A DNA stretch of 64,000 bases, taken from Hyphomonas sp. Its GTDB lineage: Bacteria > Pseudomonadota > Alphaproteobacteria > Caulobacterales > Hyphomonadaceae. The first letter of the stretch is position 1, and each line of letters begins with the position of its first letter. Below are positions 9,936 through 19,368 of this stretch, piece after piece. The stretch is from NCBI GenBank assembly GCA_016124495.1, contig WGNP01000013.1, forward strand, positions 124,001-188,000, written 5' to 3'. A program made the position numbers and the translations under genes. Under the pieces are notes generated by a model. It was not told where the DNA came from. It saw nothing but the letters and a program-made list of their open reading frames with translations, and did not search any database.

Positions 9936-10663
9936 AGGTTTTCGTCCTCGTCCTGGTCGGTGAGGCGGGAAAACGCCGATTCAAGTGATCCGTCTTCGGA
10001 GCGCCGCGCAAGGCCGGCCGGCGTGTCATCCGCGATCACCCGGCCCCGGTCGATCAGCACGGCGCGGTGGCACATGGCCGGCACTTCGGTCAGCGTGTGG
10101 GTGGAAATGATGATCGCCTTTGTCGGCGCCATCCGGGCGATCAGCGCGCGCACGGCGCGTTTCTGGTTGGGATCGAGACCGTCCGTCGGCTCGTCCAGCA
10201 CCAGCACCGGCGGGTCATGCAGGATCGCGCCTGCAAGGCCCACCCGGCGGCGGTAGCCCTTCGAGAGATCGCCGATCCGCTGATGGCTGACGCTCAGGAT
10301 GCGCGCGTCGGCAATCGCCCGGTCTACCGCGTCCTGGCGCGACCTGCGGGGCAGGGCGCGCGCCTCGGCGAGGAAGCGCAGGAATTCCGGCGGCGTCATG
10401 TCCTCGTAGAGCGGGGCGCCTTCCGGCAGGTATCCGAGCGAGGCCTGCGCCGCGCGGCGGTCAGATATGATGGATTTACCATCAATCACCGCATCCCCCG
10501 AATCGGGCTCCAGCACCCCGGCAATCATCCGCATCGTCGTGGACTTGCCCGCGCCATTCGGCCCGAGGAAGCCCAGCACGGTGCCCTTTTCCACGGCAAA
10601 CGATACGCCGCGCACGGCGTGCTTGGATCCGTAGGATTTCTCGAGCGCTTTGACTTCCAGCAT
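9932..10663 (-). CDS. GldA-like ABC transporter ATP-binding protein
   Basis: ATPase of 243 residues. Walker A is GPNGAGKS at 34-41, the degenerate ABC signature LSKGYRRR is at 133-140, and Walker B is LVLDEP at 154-159 followed by the D-loop GLDP. The LSKGYRRR variant is characteristic of the GldA/CcmA-like exporters paired with ABC-2 permeases. It is the first gene of the four-gene minus-strand operon 10663-6254. The C-terminus is acidic (DQDEDENL) and carries no extra domain. Confidence 0.92.
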   Translation of the reverse strand: MLEVKALEKSYGSKHAVRGVSFAVEKGTVLGFLGPNGAGKSTTMRMIAGVLEPDSGDAVIDGKSIISDRRAAQASLGYLPEGAPLYEDMTPPEFLRFLAEARALPRRSRQDAVDRAIADARILSVSHQRIGDLSKGYRRRVGLAGAILHDPPVLVLDEPTDGLDPNQKRAVRALIARMAPTKAIIISTHTLTEVPAMCHRAVLIDRGRVIADDTPAGLARRSEDGSLESAFSRLTDQDEDENL

Positions 10664-10752
10664 GCCTAGCGGGGTGCCTCAACTTATGCCCAAAGCTGAT
10701 AGACCGCTTGGCCTCCCGCTTCCAGTGCGCAGGCTTACAGATTACGCCGGAT

Positions 10753-11508
10753 TTAGATGCTGAAGCGCGACACTTCCTCGATCAGGCACTTCGCCGCCAC
10801 TTCGACGATCTTGCCGCCATCCGCCGCGTTCGAAAGGGTCGGGTCTGACCCAATGCGGCCATCCGGGAAGTCGCGGCGATAGCGCACCGCGTCACTGATC
10901 GTACCGGTGGGCGCGATCTTCGGGCTCATCGGCGTGTGCTGGCGCTCGCGTTCCGGATAGGCCCAGTAGGTCACGGAGACTTCCGAGGCTGTGGCGTGGC
11001 TGCCATGGCCTACGGGATAGAGCTGGTTGCAGACGTTCATCACCTCCCGGTAGTCCCACCAGTCGCGCCGTTTGAGCGCCAGGTCCGGCCGGTTGTCGAC
11101 GCCCTTCGGATCATAGCTGCGCCGGGCGTGGATCTCGGCGAAGGCCGCCTCGATGGTCGAGATGTTGCCGCCATGGCCGTTGAACCACAGCACCCGCTCG
11201 AACCCGTGGCGCACCAGGCTCTCGGTCCAGTCCGCCATCGCCGCCATCATTGTAGAAGGACGTAGCGTGATCGTGCCGGGAAAGCCGAGATGGTGCTGCG
11301 CGCAGCCGACATTGAAGGTCGGCCCGACAAGGATGTCGTCCGGCGCGAGGCTCTCGGCATGGTTGGCGATGATCTCCGGGCAAAGCGCATCCGTGCCGAT
11401 GAAGCCGTTCGGCCCATGCTGCTCGAACGAGCCGATGGGGATCACGATGGTCTTTGACTTCTTCAGCCAGGCTTCGATGTCCGGCCAGGTCGAGACGGGA
11501 AGGCGCAT
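10753..11508 (-). CDS. Creatininase family amidohydrolase
   Basis: Metal-dependent amidohydrolase fold of 251 residues. Metal-binding motifs are visible: GSFEQHGP at 26-33 with an Asp at residue 40, HGGN at 112-115, and a later Glu in HATASEVS. The start at 11508 is chosen because it has AGGA upstream and begins four bases after the purK stop. The family includes creatinine amidohydrolase and several ring-opening amidases, and the substrate cannot be told from sequence. Position as third gene after purE-purK suggests co-expression with purine synthesis. Confidence 0.85.
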   Translation of the reverse strand: MRLPVSTWPDIEAWLKKSKTIVIPIGSFEQHGPNGFIGTDALCPEIIANHAESLAPDDILVGPTFNVGCAQHHLGFPGTITLRPSTMMAAMADWTESLVRHGFERVLWFNGHGGNISTIEAAFAEIHARRSYDPKGVDNRPDLALKRRDWWDYREVMNVCNQLYPVGHGSHATASEVSVTYWAYPERERQHTPMSPKIAPTGTISDAVRYRRDFPDGRIGSDPTLSNAADGGKIVEVAAKCLIEEVSRFSI

Positions 11509-11512
11509 GGGA

Positions 11513-12592
11513 TCATTCCTTTCGGGGGCCGAGGCGGCGCGTGATGTGGCCCATCTTCCGGCCGGGCCGTGCTTCGCGCTTGCCATAGAGGGTCAGCGTG
11601 TCATGGGGCCCGAGGCTCGCCGGGCTGACAAGCCCTGCTTCGCCGATCAGGTTGATCATCTCGGCATCGAACAGGCGATGGGTATCGCCCAGCGGCCAGC
11701 CGGCGACGCAGCGGATATGCTGCTCGAACTGGCCGGTCTGGCAGGCTTCCGGCGTCCAGTGGCCAGAATTGTGCACGCGCGGCGCAAACTCGTTGGCAAG
11801 CAGGGTGCCGTCCGGCAGCACGAAGAATTCCAGCGCCAGCACGCCGACATGGTCCAGCGCCTCTGCCAGAGTCACCGCTTTGGCCCGCGCCTCGTCCTCG
11901 ATCGCTTTCGCCAGGCCCGACGGGACGGTCGAGACTGACAGGATGCCGTCCTTATGCAGATTGCGCGGCGGCGCCCAGGTGTGTGTCTCCCCCCCCGGTG
12001 CGCGCGCTACGATCACCGAAATCTCGCACTGGAATGCGATGGCGGCTTCAAGGATCGCCGGGGCCTCTCCGATCCGGTTCCAGGCCGCTTCGGCCTCGCC
12101 GGGAGACCGGATCCAGGCCTGGCCCTTGCCGTCATAGCCTTCGCGCCGCGTCTTAAGGACGCCCTTGCCGCCTAGTGTTTCCAGCGCAGCCGTGATGTCG
12201 CCCGGTCCGTCCACAGCCTCGAACGGTGCCGTGGCGATGCCCTGCGCCCTGAGGAAAGTTTTCTCGGTAAAGCGGTCCTGCGAAACGGTCAGCGAAGCTG
12301 CGCGCGGACGTACAGGCGTGCCGGCAGCTTCCACCGCCTCGATCGTCAGTACCGGGACATTTTCGAACTCCAGCGTCACAGCATCGCAGGCGGTCGCGAA
12401 CTCGGTCAGCGCGTCTATATCGTCCCAGGCCGCCGACCAGGCGCCTGCCGCAACACGTCCCGCCGGCGGATTGTCTTCCGGCGAATAGATCAACATGTCG
12501 AAGCCGAGCTGCGCGCCGGCGCTCGCCAGCATCCGGCCGAGCTGTCCGCCGCCGAGAATGCCGATGGTCGCGCCTGGCCGCAGCGGCGTCAT
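11513..12592 (-). CDS. purK: N5-carboxyaminoimidazole ribonucleotide synthase PurK
   Basis: ATP-grasp enzyme that carboxylates AIR with bicarbonate and ATP to N5-CAIR in de novo purine synthesis. The 359 residues begin with the characteristic [12 protein letters not shown] motif. Central ATP-grasp segments follow ([15 protein letters not shown], residues about 134-148), and the catalytic loop region has [14 protein letters not shown]. The start overlaps the purE stop by four bases, which makes a coupled purE-purK unit. Confidence 0.97.
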   Translation of the reverse strand: MTPLRPGATIGILGGGQLGRMLASAGAQLGFDMLIYSPEDNPPAGRVAAGAWSAAWDDIDALTEFATACDAVTLEFENVPVLTIEAVEAAGTPVRPRAASLTVSQDRFTEKTFLRAQGIATAPFEAVDGPGDITAALETLGGKGVLKTRREGYDGKGQAWIRSPGEAEAAWNRIGEAPAILEAAIAFQCEISVIVARAPGGETHTWAPPRNLHKDGILSVSTVPSGLAKAIEDEARAKAVTLAEALDHVGVLALEFFVLPDGTLLANEFAPRVHNSGHWTPEACQTGQFEQHIRCVAGWPLGDTHRLFDAEMINLIGEAGLVSPASLGPHDTLTLYGKREARPGRKMGHITRRLGPRKE

Positions 12593-13083
12593 CCTTCGGG
12601 GGCCTCTTTCACGCTCTCGGTCTGCGCCGCACGGAAAGCGTCCAGCTTTGCGGCAACGCCCCGATCTTCAAGTGCGATGATCGAGGCCGCCAGGATGCCG
12701 GCATTCGCCGCGCCCGCCTCGCCGATGGCCAGCGTGCCCACCGGAATGCCCTTCGGCATCTGCACGATGGACAGGAGGCTATCGAGACCTTTCAGCGTCT
12801 TGGACTGCACGGGCACGCCCAGTACGGGCAGGGGGGTCATCGAGGCAGCCATGCCTGGCAGGTGGGCAGCGCCGCCCGCGCCCGCGATGATCACCTTGAG
12901 GCCGCGGCCCTTCGCCGATTTGGCGTACTCCACCAGCCGGTCCGGCGTGCGGTGCGCAGAGACGATTCGCGCTTCATACGCCACGCCCAGCGTCTCCAGC
13001 ATCCGCGCGGCTTCCTGCATGACCGGCCAGTCGGACTGGCTGCCCATGATGATGCCCACTACCGGGGTCTTGCCCGCTGCCAT
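12589..13083 (-). CDS. purE: N5-carboxyaminoimidazole ribonucleotide mutase PurE
   Basis: Class I PurE that converts N5-CAIR to CAIR. It has 164 residues. The phosphate/substrate loop GSQSDW is at 14-19 and the catalytic-histidine motif SAHRTP at 42-47; [11 protein letters not shown] follows. The ATG at 13083 gives the usual short N-terminus; ten in-frame codons upstream look non-coding. It is followed by overlapping purK. Confidence 0.97.
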   Translation of the reverse strand: MAAGKTPVVGIIMGSQSDWPVMQEAARMLETLGVAYEARIVSAHRTPDRLVEYAKSAKGRGLKVIIAGAGGAAHLPGMAASMTPLPVLGVPVQSKTLKGLDSLLSIVQMPKGIPVGTLAIGEAGAANAGILAASIIALEDRGVAAKLDAFRAAQTESVKEAPEG

Positions 13084-13237
13084 TGCCCCGCCTCGCTGCC
13101 GGAAAGCGCGCACCTTAAGTGTGCCGGGGCGCGGGTCAACCGTTCGTATGCCAGCCTTCCGGGCAGGCCCCGCTCGCGCGTCGGGGGAAATGCAACCGGG
13201 TCTCTACAGGCCGCCCATTCGGCGCTATCTTGGCCCC

Positions 13238-13924
13238 ATGGCAAAAGACTTACCCCGCTTTGCTTCGGCCGAACGGCGCGCCCTTCTGGACGCGCTCGGG
13301 CTGGACCTGAAGCAGCTCGACCGGCGCACCCGCGCCGCAATCGAAGCGCTGAGCGAGGAAGTGCTTGCCCTGCGCGACGGGTCGGCCGCGCTCAAGGCGG
13401 CGCTCGCCGACGCCGAACTGCTCGCCGACAATGACGCGCTGGTGCCGATCTTCAACCGCCGCGCCTTCGAGCGCGAGGTTCGCCGGGAGATTGCCCTGTC
13501 CGGCCGGTTCCAGACACCCCTGTCCCTGATTTTCATCGATTTGGACAATTTCAAGCTGGTCAATGACACCTATGGCCATGCGGCGGGCGATAGCGTGCTC
13601 CTTAAGGTCGCCGGCATCCTGCTGGACAGGACCCGCGAAACCGATATCGTCGGCCGTCTCGGGGGGGACGAATTCGGCGTCGTGCTGGCTCACGCCACCT
13701 ATGACGATACCCTGCGCAAGGCGGCCCAGCTCGCCCAGGCCATTGATGCGCTGGAAGTGCGCGACGAGGCCAGCCCGGCCACCCCGGTCGTCCGGATCGG
13801 TGCCAGCTGCGGCGTTGTCGAATGGCGCACCGGCCAGAGCGCTGCAGCCCTTATCGCACGGGCAGATCAGGCCATGTTCGTGGAAAAGTCCCAGCGCAAG
13901 GCCGTCGGGCGGGCAGCCCGCTGA
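13238..13924 (+). CDS. Soluble diguanylate cyclase (GGDEF protein)
   Basis: Cytoplasmic enzyme that makes cyclic di-GMP from two GTP. The 228 residues have an N-terminal alpha-helical segment (about 1-60, probable coiled coil) with no membrane span. A complete GGDEF domain follows with the active-site motif GGDEF at 142-146. The inhibitory I-site RETD at 133-136 has the standard five-residue spacing, so product inhibition is expected. The ATG at 13238 was preferred because the long upstream open frame is antisense to purE. No fused sensor domain is visible. Confidence 0.93.
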   Translation: MAKDLPRFASAERRALLDALGLDLKQLDRRTRAAIEALSEEVLALRDGSAALKAALADAELLADNDALVPIFNRRAFEREVRREIALSGRFQTPLSLIFIDLDNFKLVNDTYGHAAGDSVLLKVAGILLDRTRETDIVGRLGGDEFGVVLAHATYDDTLRKAAQLAQAIDALEVRDEASPATPVVRIGASCGVVEWRTGQSAAALIARADQAMFVEKSQRKAVGRAAR

Positions 13925-14039
13925 CCACATGTCGGACAGTTAACATAAACAGGATCCGTATTGCATGACTCCGGGGCCTGCTTGTGGCATGTTGAGAAAA
14001 CGGCCCGATAAGTGCCGTGCTGAAAACAGGAGACTGCCC

Positions 14040-14207
14040 ATGTCGCTTAATGGTCGGATCAGTGAGCTCGCCGCAAAGCATCGCCACCTGGACGAACAGA
14101 TAGCCGCCGAACAGAAGCGCCCCTCCAGCGATGATCTTACGGTGAAGGATTTGAAGCGACAGAAATTGAAGATTAAGGAGCAGCTGCGACAGTTGAAAGC
14201 CAGCTGA
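14040..14207 (+). CDS. DUF465/YdcH family small protein
   Basis: A 55-residue helical, highly charged protein (MSLNGRISEL at the start; repeated K, Q, L near the end). It matches the DUF465 pattern of short two-helix proteins with a central HxxLDxxI-type segment (HRHLDEQIAAE). An AGGAGA ribosome binding site lies at about 14028-14033. Function is unknown; coiled-coil dimer formation is likely. It is monocistronic. Confidence 0.85.
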   Translation: MSLNGRISELAAKHRHLDEQIAAEQKRPSSDDLTVKDLKRQKLKIKEQLRQLKAS

Positions 14208-14336
14208 CGCCAATCCCCTTGGCCCGCAAATTGCGGACTGGCCGGGACACATAAGTGGCCTCAGCCATCCGGAGACATGGGCTCATGAAACCTTGCCAAT
14301 CCCCGCGCGCCGCGCAGCAACCCGCGGTCCGCGCTG

Positions 14337-15095
14337 ATGGGTGAGCCAGTTACCCTCGTGCTCGGGCTAGGCCGTGAAGTCGGCGACGCCGTTGCGCGCA
14401 CCTTCCAGGAAGACGGTCACCGCGTCCTCGTCGCTGACGCCTCCGCCGAACGGCTCGAATCGGCGCGCGATGCGCTGGAAGAAGGCGCCGCCACCTACCA
14501 CGGCGAGCTGCATACCCGGCTCGGCCTGCGCAACGCCGTCACGGCTGCCCTCGAAGCCTTCGGGCGGATCGACAATGCCGTGATTATTCCGGAAATCGAG
14601 GAAGGCGACCACCTGCTCGATTTTGCGCAGGAAAAATTCGAGAAGGCGCTCGCCCGCTCCGCCCGCGGCGCCGCCCTCGCGCTGAGGGTGATCTCTGAGC
14701 GCCTGCTGGAGCAGGAAGACCTGCCGCAGGCCGGCGTCCAGCGCATCCCGCAGAAGGGCACGATCACCTTCGTTCTCGGCTACGCTGCCATCGCCTCGAT
14801 GCCGGGCCGGTTCACCGAAAGCGTCGGCCAGCATGCGATCCTCGGCGTCATGAAGGCCGGCGCGCTTGAACTCGCCGAGCATGCGATCCGCGTTAACGCC
14901 GTGATCGCCATCCGTCCGCGTGAGGAGCGTTCTGAAACCTGGACCGCGCGCCGCGTGCCTCTGGGCCGCGCCGCCCTCGCCGACGAAATCGCCGAGGCCG
15001 CGCGCTACATTGCCTCGCCCCAGGCCGCCTACCTCACCGGCCAAAGCCTGATACTCGACGGCGGCCGCTCCACTCTTTCGGGCCTTCTGGACTAA
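14337..15095 (+). CDS. SDR-fold protein lacking the catalytic tetrad
   Basis: Rossmann-fold short-chain dehydrogenase/reductase homologue of 252 residues, with an SDR-like C-terminus (YLTGQSLILDGG). The usual glycine-rich TGxxxGxG loop reads LGLGREVG (residues 9-16), with Glu at the middle glycine. The segment aligned with YxxxK is ESVGQ (161-165), so the Tyr and Lys are replaced by Glu and Gln. The catalytic serine region reads FVLGYAAIAS, with Gly where Ser is usually found. It is therefore unlikely to be an active oxidoreductase and may be a binding or scaffold protein. It ends convergently with the PhoD gene (four-base stop overlap). Confidence 0.8.
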   Translation: MGEPVTLVLGLGREVGDAVARTFQEDGHRVLVADASAERLESARDALEEGAATYHGELHTRLGLRNAVTAALEAFGRIDNAVIIPEIEEGDHLLDFAQEKFEKALARSARGAALALRVISERLLEQEDLPQAGVQRIPQKGTITFVLGYAAIASMPGRFTESVGQHAILGVMKAGALELAEHAIRVNAVIAIRPREERSETWTARRVPLGRAALADEIAEAARYIASPQAAYLTGQSLILDGGRSTLSGLLD

Positions 15096-16780
15096 GCGGG
15101 TGACAGTTCCGTCACGCCGCCCTTGGTGTAGGACGCCTTGAAGCTCGCTGCCGTCTCGGCCGTGTAGTCGAGCGCATAGATGGTCGACACCTTGCGGAAG
15201 GTCGCCAGAACCTCGCCCGCCATAAGTGTCACTACCGTGTATCCATGGCCGAAAGGGTCGTGCCAGATGATCTCTTCATTTGCGTCGGCAATCTGCTGGC
15301 CAAGGTCCGGCATCGCCTTCACATAGGTACCCATGCCGGGCGAGCTGATCGAGGTGCAGCCGAACTCCACGCCGCGCCGGATGCCGCCCGCATCGAACAG
15401 TTCGTTGGCGTAGGCTGTATGCGTATCGCCTGCGAGGGTGACGAGCGACGCGCCGGCCTCGGCCACGTTGGCGTAGAGCCGTTCGCGCGCGGCCGGATAG
15501 CCGTCCCAGGCATCGAGGTTCCAGGGAAGGCCGAGCGCCGTGAACGGCAGGAAGGCCAGCACTTCCGGCCGGTCCTGCGCCGCCACCTGTTCGGGCGTCA
15601 TGATCTTGGTGAAGTCCGGCAGCCTGTTCTTGGCCATGATCACCTGGTTGGCCAGCACCTGCCAGGCCGCGCCGGACTGGACGGAGGCTTTCAGCTCCGC
15701 CGCCAGCCAGGCTTCCTGCTCGGCGCCCAGCATCGTGCGCGAAGGGTCGGCCACCGCTATCATCGTCTTCATCACCCGAGCGCCGATTTCTTCCTGCGTC
15801 GCCGCGCCGGCGAGAGCCGAACCCCAGTCGAGTGGTTCCGAACGCCCGGTCAGGCGCGAGTCGAGGGCATGCACGGTCGCGACATTGCCGAAGCGGAACG
15901 TGCGCCAGACCGCCGAGTTGAACTCGCCGGGCTTCGCCTCGCGGATCGGCATCCATTCGAAATAGGCCTGCAGCGCACGCATCTTGCGGTCGCTCCACTC
16001 GCCTTCCGTAGCCGGATTGTGGTTCTCGGCGCCCGTCCGGTAGGAATCGTTGGCGCTCTCATGGTCGTCCCAGGTGCAGATCCAGGGCGCAGCTGCATGC
16101 GCGGCCTGCAGGCCAGGATCGGACTTGTACTGCGCATGCCGGCGGCGATAGTCTGACAGCGAGATGGTCTCCGTCGGCGGATCATGCGGCCGGCCCAGCT
16201 GTGCGGCGACATCGCCGCCATAACCGTCGGTGCCATATTCGTAGATATAGTCGCCAAGGTGCACGATGGCGTCGAGGTCTGCTTCCCTGGACAGTTCGCT
16301 GTAAGCCGTGAACAGGCCGAACTGGTAGTTCGAGCAGGATACCACGCCCAGCTTCACCGGCGCCGTGCCATCAGCAGATGTTGTCCGCGTGCGCCCCGAA
16401 GGCGAGATCACCTCCCCGTCCGCTGCCTTGGCGCGGAAACGAAAGGTGTATTCCGTAGCCGGCTTCAGCCCTGAAGCGTCGGCTTTGACCGTGTAGTCGC
16501 GCGCCTCTGAAGTTACCACTTCGCCGGTCGCCGCCGGCACCGAGGCACCTGCTTGCGTCACTTCCCAGGTCACCGTCACCGGGCCTGTGCCCGCCAGCGG
16601 CGTCACGCGCGTCCACAGGATCACGCTGCCGGGCAGGGGGTCGCCGGAGGCCACGCCGTGCAGGAAGGCCAGCTCGCCCTCGAAGCCCTTCGCTGCTTTC
16701 GGCGCCGTCTGGCAGGCCGCCAGGCCGATCGAACCGAGGGCCGCGCCGCCCAGAAGCCCGCGCCGTGTTACCTGTGTCAT
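15092..16780 (-). CDS. PhoD-like alkaline phosphatase, Tat/lipoprotein signal
   Basis: Exported metallophosphoesterase of 562 residues. The N-terminus has a twin-arginine-like motif (TRRGLLGG, residues 5-12) leading into a lipobox ending at Cys23 (GLAAC), so it may be a Tat-exported lipoprotein. A PhoD N-terminal beta domain (about 35-135, including SGDPLPGSVILWTRVTP) precedes the catalytic domain. That domain contains SCSNYQFG, HLGDYIYEYG, WDDHESANDSYR and LAGDTHTAYANEL. These are the metal-ligand motifs of PhoD phosphodiesterase/phosphatases. It probably releases phosphate from organic esters outside the cell. Confidence 0.93.
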   Translation of the reverse strand: MTQVTRRGLLGGAALGSIGLAACQTAPKAAKGFEGELAFLHGVASGDPLPGSVILWTRVTPLAGTGPVTVTWEVTQAGASVPAATGEVVTSEARDYTVKADASGLKPATEYTFRFRAKAADGEVISPSGRTRTTSADGTAPVKLGVVSCSNYQFGLFTAYSELSREADLDAIVHLGDYIYEYGTDGYGGDVAAQLGRPHDPPTETISLSDYRRRHAQYKSDPGLQAAHAAAPWICTWDDHESANDSYRTGAENHNPATEGEWSDRKMRALQAYFEWMPIREAKPGEFNSAVWRTFRFGNVATVHALDSRLTGRSEPLDWGSALAGAATQEEIGARVMKTMIAVADPSRTMLGAEQEAWLAAELKASVQSGAAWQVLANQVIMAKNRLPDFTKIMTPEQVAAQDRPEVLAFLPFTALGLPWNLDAWDGYPAARERLYANVAEAGASLVTLAGDTHTAYANELFDAGGIRRGVEFGCTSISSPGMGTYVKAMPDLGQQIADANEEIIWHDPFGHGYTVVTLMAGEVLATFRKVSTIYALDYTAETAASFKASYTKGGVTELSPA

Positions 16781-16868
16781 GCCGTATCTCCCCGCAATTC
16801 GCGCCTTATGGCGCAGTCATGTGAAGCCAGCATGACGCAGGCCGCATCCCTCGTCTATAAGCTGCGCC

Positions 16869-17885
16869 ATGAGCCAGATCGAAATCATCGCCGCACCTGA
16901 AGACGCAGGCCAGCGCCTCGATGCCTTCCTCGCCGCAAAGGCGGGCGAGATCTCGCGCACCCGCGCCAGGGCGCTGATCGAGGAAGGCGCGGTCACCGTT
17001 GATGGCCGCCCCGAAGCCAGCCCCCGCGCCGCCATCAAGGCCGGCAGCGTCTATATCGTCGCGCTGCCCGATCCGGTTGCCGCTGAGCCGCAGGCCGAGG
17101 ACATCCCCCTCGACATCCTGTTCGAGGACGCCCACCTGATCATCCTAAACAAGGCCGCTGGCATGGCCGTGCACCCCGCGCCCGGCAGCGAGGACGCCAC
17201 CCTCGTCAATGCGCTGCTGCACCATTGCCAGGGTCAGCTCTCCGGCATCGGCGGTGTTCAGCGCCCCGGCATCGTCCACCGGCTCGACAAGCTGACCAGC
17301 GGTGTGATGGTCGCGGCGAAAACCGAGGTCGCCCATACCGGCCTCGCGGCCCTGTTCGAACGCCACGACATCGAACGCATGTACCTCGCCGTCACGCGCG
17401 GCGCCCCGCGCCCGCTGGTGGGCACGGTTGACGCGGCCGTTGCCCGCTCTCAGACCGATCGCAAGAAAATGTCCGTGCACAGAAACCCGGACAGCCCCGC
17501 CGCCCGGCGCGCCGTCACCCACTACAAGGCGATCGAAACCTTCGGGGAGCGCGACAAGCACACCCACGCGCCTGCCGCCGCGCTTCTGGAATGCCGTCTC
17601 GAAACCGGCCGCACCCATCAGATTCGCGTGCACATGGCGCATATCGGCGCGCCGATCCTCGGTGATCCCGTCTATGGCCGCCAGATGCACCTGACGGCTC
17701 TCGGTGCAGGCGCAGGACACGACGCCGCCATCGCCGCAGCAAAGGCCATGGACCGTCAGGCCCTGCACGCCGCCGTTCTCGGCTTCGAGCATCCGGTCAC
17801 CGGCAAGCCCCTGCGCTTCGCAGCGCCGGTCCCGGCCGATATGGCCGGACTGATCGCCGCGCTGAAGCGGTTGCCGAAGGACTAA
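16869..17885 (+). CDS. RluA-family 23S rRNA pseudouridine synthase (RluD-like)
   Basis: Isomerises specific uridines in rRNA to pseudouridine. The 338 residues contain an N-terminal S4 RNA-binding domain (about 14-75, QRLDAFLAAK) and a catalytic domain with HRLDKLTSG at 137-145. The catalytic Asp is residue 140. Further family motifs are NKAAGMAVHP (94-103) and ETGRTHQIRVH. The S4 plus RluA arrangement is that of RluD/RluC; the precise target is not determined here. It converges on the DUF3108 gene with overlapping stops (17882-17885). Confidence 0.93.
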   Translation: MSQIEIIAAPEDAGQRLDAFLAAKAGEISRTRARALIEEGAVTVDGRPEASPRAAIKAGSVYIVALPDPVAAEPQAEDIPLDILFEDAHLIILNKAAGMAVHPAPGSEDATLVNALLHHCQGQLSGIGGVQRPGIVHRLDKLTSGVMVAAKTEVAHTGLAALFERHDIERMYLAVTRGAPRPLVGTVDAAVARSQTDRKKMSVHRNPDSPAARRAVTHYKAIETFGERDKHTHAPAAALLECRLETGRTHQIRVHMAHIGAPILGDPVYGRQMHLTALGAGAGHDAAIAAAKAMDRQALHAAVLGFEHPVTGKPLRFAAPVPADMAGLIAALKRLPKD

Positions 17886-18775
17886 CGCCCGCCGCCCGTG
17901 CTCGTCCCCGTCGACGCCGTCACCAGCGGCTCGAACCTCAGCGTCCGCGCCGTCAGTGTGACCTTGCCGATCCTGTCTGTATCCGCGACGATCTTCACCG
18001 GCACGTGCGAGCCGTTTTCCAGCGGCGCGAGATACATCCGCAGCGGCCCCGAAATTCCGGTCAGCGTGTCATTGTTCGACTCGCCCTTCTTGTAGCCGGC
18101 AATCTTGTCCATCGTGACATGGCACTCGATGGCCTGGCCGTTCCAGGCCGGCGTCTTCAGTTTCACAAGGTTTGCATTGCCGCGCTTCAGGTGGAGGTAG
18201 GTCAGTTGGCGACCGTCGAACACCTTGATCGGCCCGCCGCACGGGTCGGTGCCTGCCGCGCGCGGCTCGAGCGCAAAGGTGATCAGCGCCGTCAGCGGAT
18301 CATTCGCGAGGATCGCCTGCTCAGCGGTCGCCGCCGGATCGCCGAGATTCCCGAATTTCGGCTTCGCCGTCATCGTGAAGCCGGTATCGGTCATGTTGAT
18401 CTCGACGCGGCGGTTCTTCTTCCCGTCATTGTTCTGAGACACGTACTTCGTGGTCTTGAGGCCGGTCGCGCTGGTCTTGCCGGACGCGTTGAGGTTCATG
18501 TCATAGTTGACGAACACATCGGCAAGGCCGGTCGTGCGTACCCGCGACTTGATCGCATAGGAATCGGGCTTCATGTCCACCGTGAAGGTGGCCCGGCCTG
18601 TCGCCGGGATGATGAACACCATCGCGCGGGCGTCGAGTTCGTACACCATGCGCGTCGGCGCGCCGGTCTTGATGCTGGCGAGAACGGCGGGAGAGCTCGC
18701 GGTCGGCCCGGTCTGGGCGGCGGAGGCGCCAAGAAGAGCGAGCGAGGCGGCGGCAAAAAGGAAGCTGCGCTTCAT
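17882..18775 (-). CDS. DUF3108 domain-containing exported protein
   Basis: Function unknown. The 297 residues start with a signal peptide (basic KR then hydrophobic 4-20). The DUF3108 beta-rich domain covers most of the rest, with the usual opening YELDARAMVF and the KTRRVEI-like central strand region. It is probably periplasmic. DUF3108 genes lie near rpmB and cobS/cobT in several alphaproteobacteria (from memory), and that neighbourhood is present here. Confidence 0.85.
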   Translation of the reverse strand: MKRSFLFAAASLALLGASAAQTGPTASSPAVLASIKTGAPTRMVYELDARAMVFIIPATGRATFTVDMKPDSYAIKSRVRTTGLADVFVNYDMNLNASGKTSATGLKTTKYVSQNNDGKKNRRVEINMTDTGFTMTAKPKFGNLGDPAATAEQAILANDPLTALITFALEPRAAGTDPCGGPIKVFDGRQLTYLHLKRGNANLVKLKTPAWNGQAIECHVTMDKIAGYKKGESNNDTLTGISGPLRMYLAPLENGSHVPVKIVADTDRIGKVTLTARTLRFEPLVTASTGTSTGGGR

Positions 18776-19052
18776 CGGGTCCTGTAGTCCTTTGCGGTCA
18801 AGCGGGCAGGCGCTGCCCGTCTTCTAGATCGCCCCTTCCCAACAAGGCCTGAACAGCCATACGGCAAATATGCCTTATTTGGCCCATCCCGCCCACTGAC
18901 ATATGATGACAGGGCGTGACAGTCAGCCCTTTTGTGGCAGCGCGCCGGTCGATGGCCGCCCGCCTGAATCGCCCCGGTTGACAGGAGGCGCCCCCAGCCT
19001 GTAGGAGCGCGCCTTCAGATCAAATATAGCCCCTTTTCCCGGAGCGAGGCCC

Positions 19053-19340
19053 ATGTCCCGCGAATGTGAACTTACTGGCACGAAGCCGATGGTCGGCCAT
19101 ATCGTCAGCCACTCCCAGATCAAGACCAAGCGCCGCTACCTGCCTAATCTTGTGCAGGTCACGCTGCACTCGGAAGTGCTGGACCAGAATTTCAAGCTCC
19201 GCATAGCGGCAAAAGCCCTCCGCACGGTCGACAAACTCGGCGGCCTCGACGCTTTCCTCGCCAAGGCCAAGGATGACGCGCTCTCGGACAAGGCGCTGAA
19301 AATAAAGCGCGATATCGCGAAAAAAGCCGTCCCCGCCTGA
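19053..19340 (+). CDS. rpmB: 50S ribosomal protein L28
   Basis: Large-subunit ribosomal protein of 95 residues. It has the family N-terminus [12 protein letters not shown] (Arg-Glu-Cys at 3-5 with CxLTG) and the motif [15 protein letters not shown] (residues about 19-33). A TTGACA element at 18978-18983 is a possible -35 box, but no convincing -10 follows at normal spacing. The gene is monocistronic, ending in a strong terminator at 19369. Confidence 0.98.
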   Translation: MSRECELTGTKPMVGHIVSHSQIKTKRRYLPNLVQVTLHSEVLDQNFKLRIAAKALRTVDKLGGLDAFLAKAKDDALSDKALKIKRDIAKKAVPA

Positions 19341-19368
19341 ACGAGCAGGCCTGATTAAATCTTCGAAG

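Noticed and set aside
6254-10663. Nitrous oxide reductase accessory ABC operon (nosDFY-like)
   Set aside because: The ATPase and permease resemble NosF/NosY slightly, but the partners are GldG-like and DUF4340 proteins and no nosD or nosZ is present.
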